6,427 nucleotides of DNA from Pseudomonadota bacterium (GTDB taxonomy: Bacteria; Pseudomonadota; Gammaproteobacteria; Burkholderiales; Burkholderiaceae): NCBI GenBank assembly GCA_029777935.1, contig JAKORH010000317.1:1-6427 (forward strand), read 5' to 3'. The position numbers and the translations under genes are program-made. Numbering within the stretch: the stretch's first letter is position 1; the number at the start of each line of letters is the position of its first letter. This document shows, piece by piece, positions 1-5,871 of the stretch. The notes below the pieces were generated by a model, which searched no databases, was not told where the DNA came from, and saw nothing but the letters and a program-made list of their open reading frames with translations.

Positions 1-63
1 AGGCGCTTTGCGCCTGCGCGCGTCCATACGCCCGATCGGGCCCGCAACGGCGTCCGCCGTTGC
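1..63. repeat. Cluster of three short palindromes
   Basis: Three separate dyads lie close together in non-coding DNA at the window edge. AGGCGC-TTT-GCGCCT is at 1-15. The 12-base palindrome GCCCGATCGGGC is at 30-41. GCAACGGCG-TC-CGCCGTTGC is at 44-63, with 9-base arms and a 2-base loop. None is followed by a T-run, so they are not convincing terminators on either strand. They could be protein-binding dyads, or part of a larger dispersed repeat that includes the inverted-repeat element just downstream. Function unknown. Confidence 0.5.
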
Positions 64-83
64 TCAGCGGCCCGTCCCTTCGG

Positions 84-184
84 GTTGTCGCCAGAAAGCC
101 CGGCTGCGGCGTTGCCCGGCTTGGCCGTAGGCCGGGCTACTGTCCTGCGCCGGGCGCCTTGCATCCGGGCTTTCTGGCGACAAC
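84..184. repeat. 101-base element with perfect 20-base terminal inverted repeats
   Basis: The left arm GTTGTCGCCAGAAAGCCCGG (84-103) is matched exactly, as its reverse complement, by 165-184. The 61 bases between contain a smaller dyad: GCCCGGC at 114-120 can pair with GCCGGGC at 131-137, or with a second GCCGGGC at 149-155, so two alternative folds are possible. There is no coding gene inside and no clear target-site duplication at the edges. The layout fits a dispersed intergenic repeat (MITE-like or REP-like) or a strong cruciform/terminator-like structure. From memory such GC-rich inverted elements recur in betaproteobacterial genomes, but copy number cannot be judged from one window. Confidence 0.8.
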
Positions 185-238
185 GCATCGCACGAATTAT
201 TCACGGATAGGTTCTTAAGGAAGAGCGCTGACCGTATC

Positions 239-1393
239 GTGGAGACGGTCCATGTCCAGTCCGACCAGGCGGTTCGGCTCGATGCGGTACCCACTGCACC
301 GTGCGCGAGCGGCTTCTACTGGCTCGACCTGACCCACGAGGAGTTCGCGACCGATCCCGAGCGATTGCGCGACACGGTCGCGCAACTGACCGGAGCGCGG
401 CTCTTCGACCTGCACCTGCAGGACGCGGCCAATCTGCAGCACCCGTCGTACTTCGAGTCGACCTCGGACTACGACATGCTGATCTTCCGCAAGCTGACTC
501 CCGTCGGCGATCGCTCGGTGCTGCCGCTGACCGACCTCGACCCGCACGCTCAACTGGCGCGCCGCGGGCATCGGCTGCAGGAGATCGTCACGCGGCCGGT
601 CACGTTCTTCGTGTTCGAGCGCTTGCTGGTCACGGTGCGCAACGCGCACTCGCGCACGATCGAACTGGTGCGCGCGCGCCTGCTCGAATTCCGCTCGCGC
701 CCGAGCCTGAAGATTGCGGCGGCGAACCGGGAAGCGCCGCTGACGCGGCTGCCGCAGCGCCCCGACGAACTGGTGCTGCGGCTGCTCAACGGCATGGTCG
801 ACCGCTATCTGGATCTGCGCCAGCCGCTGACCGATCGGCTCGACCGCTGGCAGCGCGAACTGCTGGACCCGCGCCGCCCGTTCAGCGACTGGAGCGCGCT
901 GCTCGACGCGCGGATCGAGATCCGCCGCCTCGAGAACCTGTGCGAGGAACAGCACGATGCCGTGCAGGAGATGCGCGACACGTACCTGGAGGAAACGCCC
1001 GAGGCACAGCAGAGCGACGCGTATCTGGTCCGCATCGCCGACGTGATCGAGCATATCCATCGGGTGCTGAATCACGCGCGGCGGCTGGAGTCGTCGATCG
1101 AGACCGCGGTGCAACTGCACTTTTCCGCCACCGCGCATCGAACCAATCAGGTCGTGCGCGTTCTGACGGTGATCACCGCGGTGTTCGCGCCGCTGACGCT
1201 GATAACGGGAATATTCGGCATGAACTTCGAGCACATGCCGCTGCTGAAGCATCGCGAAGGCTTCTGGCTGACGCTCTTCGGCATGATGGCGCTGGCCGCC
1301 GCGATGCTGCTCTACTTCTCCATCAATCGCGTGCTGAGCGACCGGCCGTTGCGCATGCGCCGCTGGTGGCGCGCGTGGGCTCGGCGCGGATGA
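239..1393 (+). CDS. corA: CorA-family magnesium/divalent cation transporter
   Basis: Inner-membrane channel of the CorA metal ion transporter family (384 aa); members form pentamers that carry Mg2+ or other divalent cations into the cell. The large cytoplasmic N-terminal part (about residues 1-300) has the family-like stretch LQDAANLQHPSYFE at 60-73. A charged helical region, about 180-300, precedes two membrane segments near the C-terminus (about 305-326 and 342-362). The diagnostic GMN motif is at residues 327-329 at the end of the first segment, followed by the short periplasmic loop FEHMP, very like that of classical CorA. A basic tail (RMRRWWRAWARR) ends the protein. The start is GTG at 239; the AAGGAAG at 217-223 is 15 bases away, longer than ideal, so the start is somewhat uncertain. 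The stop overlaps the tlpA-like start. ZntB shares the fold and GMN motif, so ion specificity (Mg, Co/Ni or Zn) is not fixed by sequence. Confidence 0.93.
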   Translation: METVHVQSDQAVRLDAVPTAPCASGFYWLDLTHEEFATDPERLRDTVAQLTGARLFDLHLQDAANLQHPSYFESTSDYDMLIFRKLTPVGDRSVLPLTDLDPHAQLARRGHRLQEIVTRPVTFFVFERLLVTVRNAHSRTIELVRARLLEFRSRPSLKIAAANREAPLTRLPQRPDELVLRLLNGMVDRYLDLRQPLTDRLDRWQRELLDPRRPFSDWSALLDARIEIRRLENLCEEQHDAVQEMRDTYLEETPEAQQSDAYLVRIADVIEHIHRVLNHARRLESSIETAVQLHFSATAHRTNQVVRVLTVITAVFAPLTLITGIFGMNFEHMPLLKHREGFWLTLFGMMALAAAMLLYFSINRVLSDRPLRMRRWWRAWARRG

Positions 1394-1968
1394 ACGCGCT
1401 GCGGGCGCCGGATCGGTCGCGCCGCGCGCTGGTAGCTGCCCTCGGCATCGCCGCGTTCGGCGTCGCCCGCGCGCAGACAGCGCTACAGCCGTGGTCCGGA
1501 CCGCCGGCGGCGCCGGAACTCGCGCTGCGCACACTCGACGGCGAGCCGCTCGCGCTTTCCGACCTGCGGGGCAAGGTGGTGCTGGTCAACTTCTGGGCCA
1601 CATGGTGCGAGCCCTGTGTTGAGGAAATGCCGTCGATGCAGCGGCTGCGCGATCGGCTCGGAACGGAGGCGTTCGAAGTGCTCGCGGTCGATTATCAGGA
1701 GGGCGGGCCGCGCATCCGCGCGTTCCTGCAGAAAGTGCCGGTCCGGTTTCCGATCGTGCGCGACACCGACGGCGGCGTGGCGCGCGCGTGGACAGTGCGC
1801 ATATTCCCTACGTCCTTTGTGGTCGATGCCGAGCAGAGGATCCGCTATTCGCTCGCCGGCAGCCTCGACTGGACCGCCCCCGAAGTCGAGCGCCGCATCG
1901 ATGCGCTACTGCCGCGCAGGCGCGCCGGCCGTATAGTCGTCGCGCCTCGAACCGACCCCTCGCGGTGA
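1390..1968 (+). CDS. TlpA/ResA-like periplasmic thioredoxin
   Basis: A 192-aa thioredoxin-fold protein of the TlpA/ResA/AhpC-TSA-like family; such proteins reduce or exchange disulfides in the periplasm, for example in cytochrome c maturation or copper-site assembly. Residues 1-29 look like a Sec signal peptide (basic RRS start, hydrophobic ALVAALGIAAFGVA, ARAQ cleavage region). The active site WCEPC is at 72-76 (C73, C76) in the context NFWATWCEPC, and the cis-proline is P140 in IFPTSF. The start ATG at 1390 overlaps the corA stop as ATGA, implying translational coupling. The reading frame stays open upstream to 301 through corA, but that part is an Arg/Ala-rich shadow. No DsbD-type electron donor is present in the window, so the redox partner is unknown. 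Family assignment is secure; the specific substrate is not. Confidence 0.93.
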   Translation: MNALRAPDRSRRALVAALGIAAFGVARAQTALQPWSGPPAAPELALRTLDGEPLALSDLRGKVVLVNFWATWCEPCVEEMPSMQRLRDRLGTEAFEVLAVDYQEGGPRIRAFLQKVPVRFPIVRDTDGGVARAWTVRIFPTSFVVDAEQRIRYSLAGSLDWTAPEVERRIDALLPRRRAGRIVVAPRTDPSR

Positions 1969-1972
1969 GGAG
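1967..1972 (+). promoter_or_regulatory. Ribosome binding site of the small ORF
   Basis: GAGGAG lies five bases before the ATG at 1978 and overlaps the TGA stop of the upstream thioredoxin gene. This close stop-SD-start layout is typical of translational re-initiation within an operon and is the main argument that the small ORF at 1978 is translated. Confidence 0.6.
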
Positions 1973-1977
1973 CTTTC

Positions 1978-2088
1978 ATGACACTGCTTGCCCGCATGAC
2001 GTCGCGTGCCAGCCGTTCGCTTGCACGCATGAGCCAATCGATCACAGCCACGGGCCTGCCGCCGCGCTTCGACACGACGCCGCGCTGA
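1978..2088 (+). CDS. Hypothetical 36-residue basic small protein
   Basis: ATG at 1978 opens a 36-codon frame ending in TGA at 2086-2088, filling most of the gap between the thioredoxin and transglutaminase genes. It begins MTLLARMTSRASRSLARMSQ and ends PPRFDTTPR. It has six arginines and a single acidic residue, no cysteine and no hydrophobic span long enough for a membrane segment. The ribosome binding site GAGGAG is well placed, and the next gene starts 19 bases after the stop with its own AGGAGG. About three quarters of third positions are G or C by hand count, which is compatible with coding in this genome but weak evidence for so short a frame. I do not recognise it. It could be a real small protein, a leader peptide coupling the two flanking genes, or chance. 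Confidence 0.45.
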   Translation: MTLLARMTSRASRSLARMSQSITATGLPPRFDTTPR

Positions 2089-2097
2089 ACCAGATCC

Positions 2098-2103
2098 AGG
2101 AGG
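2098..2103 (+). promoter_or_regulatory. Strong ribosome binding site of the transglutaminase gene
   Basis: A full AGGAGG four bases before the ATG at 2108 supports that start over later in-frame starts. It also keeps the signal peptide in the protein. Confidence 0.7.
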
Positions 2104-2107
2104 TCCC

Positions 2108-3193
2108 ATGCTTCGTCGCTCGCTGCTCAAGTCCATTCCCGCGGCCGGAGTCGCCGCGCTTTCTCCCCGCTCCCGCGCCCAGTCGGCCACGCCGGCGGCC
2201 CCGACCGGCTGGCGCAACTTCGAAGTCATCACGCACGTCGAGATCGCTCAGCCGGCCGGACAGGCACGCGTATGGGTGCCGCTGCCGCTGACGCAGGACA
2301 CGGACTACTTCCGCACGTTGTCCGACCGCTGGAGCGGCAACGCGCAGCAGGTCGAGATGGTGATCGAGCCGACCTACCGCGCGGCGATGGCGGTGGCGCG
2401 CTTCAAGCCCGAGGAGCCGGCGCCGACGCTGGAGGTGGCGAGCCGCTTCACCGCGCGCGAGCGCAAAGTGCCGCTCAAGCCCGGTGCCGGCATGCAGGCC
2501 ACGCGCGACGAACTCGCACTGGCACTGATCGCGACCGACCTGATCCCGACCGACGGCATCGTGAAGAAGACCGCCGACCGTATCACCAAGGGCGCGCACG
2601 CCGACGTCGACAAGGCGCGCGCGATCTACGACTGGGTGGTCGACAATACGTTCCGCGATCCGAAGACGCGCGGCTGCGGCATCGGCGACATCAAGACGAT
2701 GCTGGAAACCGGCGCGCTCGGCGGCAAGTGCGCGGATCTGAACGCGCTGTTTGTCGGACTGTGCCGCGCCGCCGGCGTGCCGGCGCGCGACGTGTACGGC
2801 GTGCGCGTGGTCGAGTCGCCGCGCGGCTACAAGAGCATGGGCAAGCTGGGCGACATCACGCGCGCGCAGCACTGCCGCGCCGAGTTCTATGCCGAAGGGG
2901 TGGGCTGGGTGCCGGTCGATCCGGCCGACGTGCGCAAGGTGGTGCTGGAGGAAAGGCCGCACCTGACGCTCGCAGATGACGCGGTAAAGTTCATGCGTCA
3001 GTTCCTGTTCGGCAACTGGGAAGGCAACTGGCTCGCGTACAACTACGCGCACGACGTAAGACTGCCGGGCTCGAAGGGCGCGCCGCTGCCGTTCCTGATG
3101 TACCCGCAGGCGGAGACCGCCGACGGTCGGCTCGACGCGCTCGACCCCGACAACTTCGTGTACCAGCTCACGTCGCGCGAGCAGCCGGCGTAG
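2108..3193 (+). CDS. Exported transglutaminase-like domain protein
   Basis: A 361-aa protein with a transglutaminase-like (papain-fold) core, probably acting in the periplasm on peptide or amide bonds; such bacterial proteins are usually proteases or amidases rather than true crosslinkers. The N-terminus MLRRSLLKS matches the twin-arginine pattern RRxLLK and is followed by a weakly hydrophobic stretch and an Ala-Gln cleavage-like site around residue 25, so Tat export is likely, though Sec is possible. Residues 35-130 form a beta-rich N-terminal region (VWVPLPLTQDTDYF). The catalytic core spans about 165-275: YDWVVDNTFRDP (174-185), nucleophile C208 in GGKCADLNALF, H255 in AQHCRAEFY and D271 in PVDPAD, so the Cys-His-Asp triad is complete. 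The C-terminal part (280-361) is typical of this family but without a known role. The start is fixed by AGGAGG. It is probably last in the corA-tlpA unit. Substrate unknown. Confidence 0.9.
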   Translation: MLRRSLLKSIPAAGVAALSPRSRAQSATPAAPTGWRNFEVITHVEIAQPAGQARVWVPLPLTQDTDYFRTLSDRWSGNAQQVEMVIEPTYRAAMAVARFKPEEPAPTLEVASRFTARERKVPLKPGAGMQATRDELALALIATDLIPTDGIVKKTADRITKGAHADVDKARAIYDWVVDNTFRDPKTRGCGIGDIKTMLETGALGGKCADLNALFVGLCRAAGVPARDVYGVRVVESPRGYKSMGKLGDITRAQHCRAEFYAEGVGWVPVDPADVRKVVLEERPHLTLADDAVKFMRQFLFGNWEGNWLAYNYAHDVRLPGSKGAPLPFLMYPQAETADGRLDALDPDNFVYQLTSREQPA

Positions 3194-3200
3194 ACCTATC

Positions 3201-3590
3201 TCAGCATCCCCGGCGCAACCCGCGCAGCGCGCGGCCTTCCTTCTTGGTCGGCCGGCCCTTGATCGTCGCGGCGGGCTCGCCGCCGAAGCGCCGGATCTCG
3301 GCCGTGCGCGCGCGCCGGGTGCGGCTGTCGGGGGTCTCTTCGTACAGCTCGCGTGCCGCTGGCGCCGGCCCGCGCACGATCGCGAGCGCTCGCACGACGA
3401 CTTCGATACGTTGGGTCGGAAGCTGGATCTGCAGCAGCTCGCCCACGCGCACTTCGTGGGCGGGCTTCACGCGCTCGCCGTCGGCGCGCACACGGCCGAG
3501 GTCGATCTCGCGGGTCGCGATTGACCGCGTCTTGAAGAAGCGCGCGGCCCACAGCCACTTGTCGAGCCGCACGCGCCCGGCGTCGTTCAT
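3201..3590 (-). CDS. hslR: Hsp15-type RNA-binding S4 domain protein
   Basis: A 129-aa protein matching heat-shock protein 15 (HslR), which binds free 50S subunits carrying a stalled peptidyl-tRNA and helps recycle them. The S4 RNA-binding domain covers about residues 7-60: VRLDKWLWAARFFKTR (7-22) is the hallmark opening, followed by LGRVRADGERVKPAHEVRVG (31-50). Then come the family-typical ELYEETPDSR (81-90) and a basic tail with GRPTKKEGRALR (112-123). ATG at 3590 is chosen because MNDAGRVRLDKWLW aligns with known Hsp15 starts. The frame stays open upstream through cutA, but that part is shadow. The ATG overlaps the cutA stop as ATGA (3587-3590), so it is coupled to cutA and needs no strong ribosome binding site; none is seen. 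Heat induction cannot be read from the sequence. Confidence 0.93.
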   Translation of the reverse strand: MNDAGRVRLDKWLWAARFFKTRSIATREIDLGRVRADGERVKPAHEVRVGELLQIQLPTQRIEVVVRALAIVRGPAPAARELYEETPDSRTRRARTAEIRRFGGEPAATIKGRPTKKEGRALRGLRRGC

Positions 3591-3919
3591 GCGATCAGCG
3601 GCGGCTGTGTCTCGTCGTCGACCCAGCGCAGATACGGGCCGTAGCCCGCCGCGACCGGAACCGCGACGATCTCGGGCACCGTGTAGGGATGCAGTTCGCG
3701 GATTGTCTGCTCGACCGCCGGATAGCGCTCGCGCGTGCACTTGATCAGCAACGGAACCTCCTCGGCGTCCTCGATCTCGCCCTCCCAGCGGTAGGTCGAC
3801 GCCACCGGCGCCAGCCGGTTCACGCAGGCCGCGCAGCGGTTCTCGACCAGTGCGCGCGCGATGCGCGCCGCGCTTGCATCGTCCGGGCAGTTGGTCAGCA
3901 CGACAAGCACGTCCTTCAT
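3587..3919 (-). CDS. cutA: CutA1 divalent-cation tolerance protein
   Basis: A 110-aa CutA1-family protein, normally a very stable trimer with a ferredoxin-like fold, linked genetically to copper and other metal tolerance though its biochemical role is still debated. Family features are VLTNCPDDASAARIARALVE (7-26), CAACVNRL (29-36, normally AACVN), the YRWEGEIEDAEEVPLLIK stretch (43-60), HPYTVPEIVAVPV (77-89) and YLRWVDDE (96-103). Length is typical. The start ATG at 3919 overlaps the nodJ stop (ATGA) and is preceded by GGAGG (3932-3928) at eight bases, a good site that should allow some independent initiation. From memory, in other Burkholderiales cutA sits directly after rplQ and before dsbD; here nodIJ lies between rplQ and cutA and no dsbD follows. 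Confidence 0.95.
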   Translation of the reverse strand: MKDVLVVLTNCPDDASAARIARALVENRCAACVNRLAPVASTYRWEGEIEDAEEVPLLIKCTRERYPAVEQTIRELHPYTVPEIVAVPVAAGYGPYLRWVDDETQPPLIA

Positions 3920-4746
3920 TTCAGCAGCCTCCGGCGCGTCAGCACCAATGCGACGTAGTAGCAGGCGGCAAGATACGCCGCCAGCAGCGCGAAGTCGGCC
4001 GCCGCGCGCACCGGCATCCGGCCCAGCACCAGCGGGCGCATGATGTCGACCGCTGCAGTCAGCGGCAGCCAGTGCGCAACGGCGCGCAGCCAGTCCGGCA
4101 ACTGCGACAGCGGGAAGAACACGCCGCTGACAAACACCATTGGCGTGACCACGACCACGAAATAGTTCGACAGCGTGTCGTAGCCTCTCGCGACCGCGGT
4201 GACGATCAGCGCCATTGCGGAGAAGGTCAGCGCGACCACGAACGCGACGGGAATCGCCAGCAGCGACAGCGGCGCGCGCGTGATGTCGAGCGCCCATATC
4301 ACCGCGAGGATTGCCGCACCCGTGAACGCCGCTTTGGTCGCCGCCCAGACGACTTCGCCGGCCAGGATGTCGTCGATCGAGGTTGGCGTATTCATGATGC
4401 CGGCCCACGTCTTCTGCGTGTCCAGCCGGCCGAAAGCGCCCCACAGCGATTCGAACTTGGCCGAGTACATCACGCTCATGCAGATCGAGCCGCTGGCGAG
4501 GAACTGCAGGTAGGTGACGCCGTCGATCCGGGGCAACAGGCTGCCGAGCCCGTAGCCGAACGCGACCAGCGTGATCAGCGGCTCGACGATGTTCGACAGG
4601 ACGCGTTCCAGCATCAGCTTGCGCCAGACGAAGAAATTGCGGCGCCACACCGGCAGGAAGCGCGCCGACGGCCGTGGCAGTGCCCAGTGCGAGCGGCGGG
4701 CGCTCGCGCGCGCGCCGACCGATGCGCCCGGCGCGACCGAGGTCAT
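3916..4746 (-). CDS. nodJ: ABC-2 type permease, NodJ family
   Basis: A 276-aa inner-membrane permease, partner of the NodI-type ATPase encoded just upstream. In rhizobia NodIJ exports lipo-chitooligosaccharide Nod factors; the Burkholderiales homologues, from which the rhizobial genes are thought to descend, have an unknown, probably glycolipid or polysaccharide-like, substrate. Residues 1-30 are a low-complexity Arg/Ala/Ser cytoplasmic extension. The family opening [27 protein letters not shown] is near 30-56. About six hydrophobic segments follow (near 51-70, 80-95, 136-153, 163-186, 195-213 and 251-270). ABC-2 exporter features include the [12 protein letters not shown] region (82-93) and the conserved [20 protein letters not shown] (201-220). 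The start at 4746 overlaps the nodI stop (ATGA), and the stop overlaps the cutA start. No nodulation genes (nodABC) are present, so a symbiotic role should not be assumed. Confidence 0.93.
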   Translation of the reverse strand: MTSVAPGASVGARASARRSHWALPRPSARFLPVWRRNFFVWRKLMLERVLSNIVEPLITLVAFGYGLGSLLPRIDGVTYLQFLASGSICMSVMYSAKFESLWGAFGRLDTQKTWAGIMNTPTSIDDILAGEVVWAATKAAFTGAAILAVIWALDITRAPLSLLAIPVAFVVALTFSAMALIVTAVARGYDTLSNYFVVVVTPMVFVSGVFFPLSQLPDWLRAVAHWLPLTAAVDIMRPLVLGRMPVRAAADFALLAAYLAACYYVALVLTRRRLLK

Positions 4747-5702
4747 GCCTCGTCCCGCATCTCGCGCCCGGTCAGCTTCAGGAACAGGTCTTCGAGGTTC
4801 GCCGGGCGGTGCAGATAGCGCAGTGCCGGGCGGTTGGCGAGATCGCGCAAGAGCGTGGCGGGATCGGTCGCATAGCAGAACGCGGTTTCGCCGGCCAACT
4901 CCAGCCGCGCCGCGCTGCGCGCGCCGGTGTCGCGCGCCCAGCCGAGCGCGCCGTCGCCGTACACCTCGATCACGTGCGGTTCGATGTGGGCGGCGATCAG
5001 ATCGCGCGGCGCGCCCTCGGCGATCTTGCGGCCGTGATCGATCACAGCCAGCCTATGCGCGAGCCGCTCGGCCTCATCCATGAAATGCGTGGTCAGCAGG
5101 ATCGTCTTGCCCTGCGCGAGCAACGCCTTCAGCCGCTCCCAGATCAGGTGGCGCGCCTGCGGATCGAGCCCGGTCGTCGGCTCGTCCATCACGATGAAAT
5201 CCGGGTCGTTGACCAGCGCGCGCGCCAGCGTCAGTCGTCGCTTCATGCCGCCCGACAGTTCGGAGATCCGCGCATCGCGCTTGTGCGCGAGGCTGGCGAA
5301 TTCGAGCAGCGCGGGGATGCGCGCGCGGATCGCGTCGTCGCGCAGCCCGAAGTAGCGGCCGTAGACCTGCAGGTTCTCGGCGACGGTGAAATCCGGATCG
5401 AGATTGTCCGCCTGCGGCACGACGCCGACGCGCAGCCGCGCCCGGCGTGCGCGCCGCGGCACGGGCTCGCTCAGCAGGCGGATCTCGCCGCCGTCAGGAT
5501 CGGTCAGCCCCAGGCACAGACGCAGCGTAGTGGTCTTGCCTGCGCCGTTGGGACCGAGCAGCCCGTAGCACTCGCCGCGGCGAATCTCGAACTCAAGGCC
5601 GTCGACCACCATCGCATTGCCGTAGCGCTTGCGCAGATCGCGCACGGCGAGCACGGCATCACGCGCGAGTGCGGCCCGTTCGGCGTCGGTCACGGCGTTC
5701 AT
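4743..5702 (-). CDS. nodI: ABC exporter ATP-binding protein, NodI family
   Basis: A 319-aa ATPase that powers the NodJ permease. All ABC motifs are intact: Walker A GPNGAGKT (50-57), Q-loop with the NodI-type [13 protein letters not shown] (94-106), signature LSGGM (149-153), Walker B FIVMDEP (169-175), D-loop GLD (178-180) and H-loop H206 in [11 protein letters not shown]. After the ATPase domain, about 240-319 forms the C-terminal regulatory domain seen in drug/Nod exporters, ending [17 protein letters not shown]. The ATG at 5702 has no recognisable Shine-Dalgarno sequence. The only in-frame alternatives close by (for example GTG at codon 4) are no better. A terminator-like hairpin ends about 14 bases upstream of the start, so expression may need read-through from rplQ or a promoter in the 5713-5871 spacer. 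The gene symbol reflects family, not a proven nodulation role. Confidence 0.93.
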   Translation of the reverse strand: MNAVTDAERAALARDAVLAVRDLRKRYGNAMVVDGLEFEIRRGECYGLLGPNGAGKTTTLRLCLGLTDPDGGEIRLLSEPVPRRARRARLRVGVVPQADNLDPDFTVAENLQVYGRYFGLRDDAIRARIPALLEFASLAHKRDARISELSGGMKRRLTLARALVNDPDFIVMDEPTTGLDPQARHLIWERLKALLAQGKTILLTTHFMDEAERLAHRLAVIDHGRKIAEGAPRDLIAAHIEPHVIEVYGDGALGWARDTGARSAARLELAGETAFCYATDPATLLRDLANRPALRYLHRPANLEDLFLKLTGREMRDEA

Positions 5703-5716
5703 CGACTGAAGATGAC

Positions 5717-5739
5717 AAGGCCCGCGCGCGGCGGGCTTT
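5717..5739 (-). terminator. Terminator-like hairpin after rplQ
   Basis: Read on the minus strand, AAAGCCCGC-CGCGC-GCGGGCCTT forms a 6-base GC stem (5736-5731 with 5725-5720), flanked by an A-run and a matching but imperfect T side, the usual form of intrinsic terminators after ribosomal operons in these bacteria. The T-tract is poor (CCTTGTCATCTT), so termination may be partial. It lies 27 bases after the stop codon of the diverged rplQ-tail copy (5766), which suggests it was the original operon terminator before the tail was duplicated. Confidence 0.55.
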
Positions 5740-5765
5740 GCAGCTTATCGCAGTCGAGCCGCGCG

Positions 5766-5846
5766 TCAGTTCGCGGCTTCGGCCGCCGCATCTTCCTGCC
5801 TGGGCCGCCGACGAGCCGCCGGTTCCATCAGCGCCATCGGCGCATC
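5766..5846 (-). pseudogene. Diverged partial copy of the rplQ 3' end
   Basis: On the minus strand this stretch reads (D)APMALME, a diverged tail rich in Arg then Ala/Glu (ending EDAAAEAAN), then TGA. It mirrors the real L17 end, which reads (N)APMALME, an Ala/Glu-rich tail, then TAA; both have exactly 18 codons between APMALME and the stop. Bases 5822-5845 are identical to 5928-5951 (24 of 24). A second patch, 5778-5795 against 5887-5904, matches at 16 of 18 positions, with a one-codon shift in offset. Between the patches similarity is low and the conserved LVDRP of L17 is lost. The copy has no start of its own and lies in a different frame from rplQ, so it is not expected to be translated. 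Confidence 0.7.
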
Positions 5847-5871
5847 GTGACTGCGGCCGGCGCTGCGCGCC

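Noticed and set aside
1..210. Plus-strand frame open from the left edge to TAG at 208-210, as a possible gene end
   Set aside because: The translation is Arg/Ala/Pro-rich and runs through the inverted-repeat element with no recognisable domain.
301..1389. Upstream extension of the thioredoxin frame, suggesting a fused 555-residue protein
   Set aside because: The extension is Arg/Ala-rich, out of frame with real CorA, and the signal peptide begins at the ATG at 1390, which is the sensible start.
215..1534. Long minus-strand open frame (439 codons) opposite corA
   Set aside because: Its product is Arg/Gln/His-rich with no domain, and it lies antisense to a clear CorA gene; typical shadow of high-GC coding sequence.
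1788..2291. Plus-strand frame of 167 codons spanning the thioredoxin end and the transglutaminase start
   Set aside because: It overlaps two well supported genes in another frame and has no domain; the 36-codon frame fits the gap and its ribosome binding site better.
2042..3052. Minus-strand frame of 336 codons opposite the transglutaminase gene
   Set aside because: Antisense shadow, rich in Arg, His and Ala, with no motif.
3590..3740. N-terminal extension of the hslR frame upstream of 3590
   Set aside because: The added residues are not Hsp15-like and overlap cutA; the start at 3590 matches the family and gives an ATGA overlap.
3919..4648. Long N-terminal extension of the cutA frame into nodJ
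   Set aside because: Arg/Ala/Gly-rich out-of-frame reading of nodJ; CutA1 proteins are about 110 residues and start at the ATG at 3919.
3916..5702. A symbiotic nodulation locus
   Set aside because: Only NodI/NodJ-family genes are present, without nodABC or a nod box, and homologues are common in Burkholderiales that do not nodulate.
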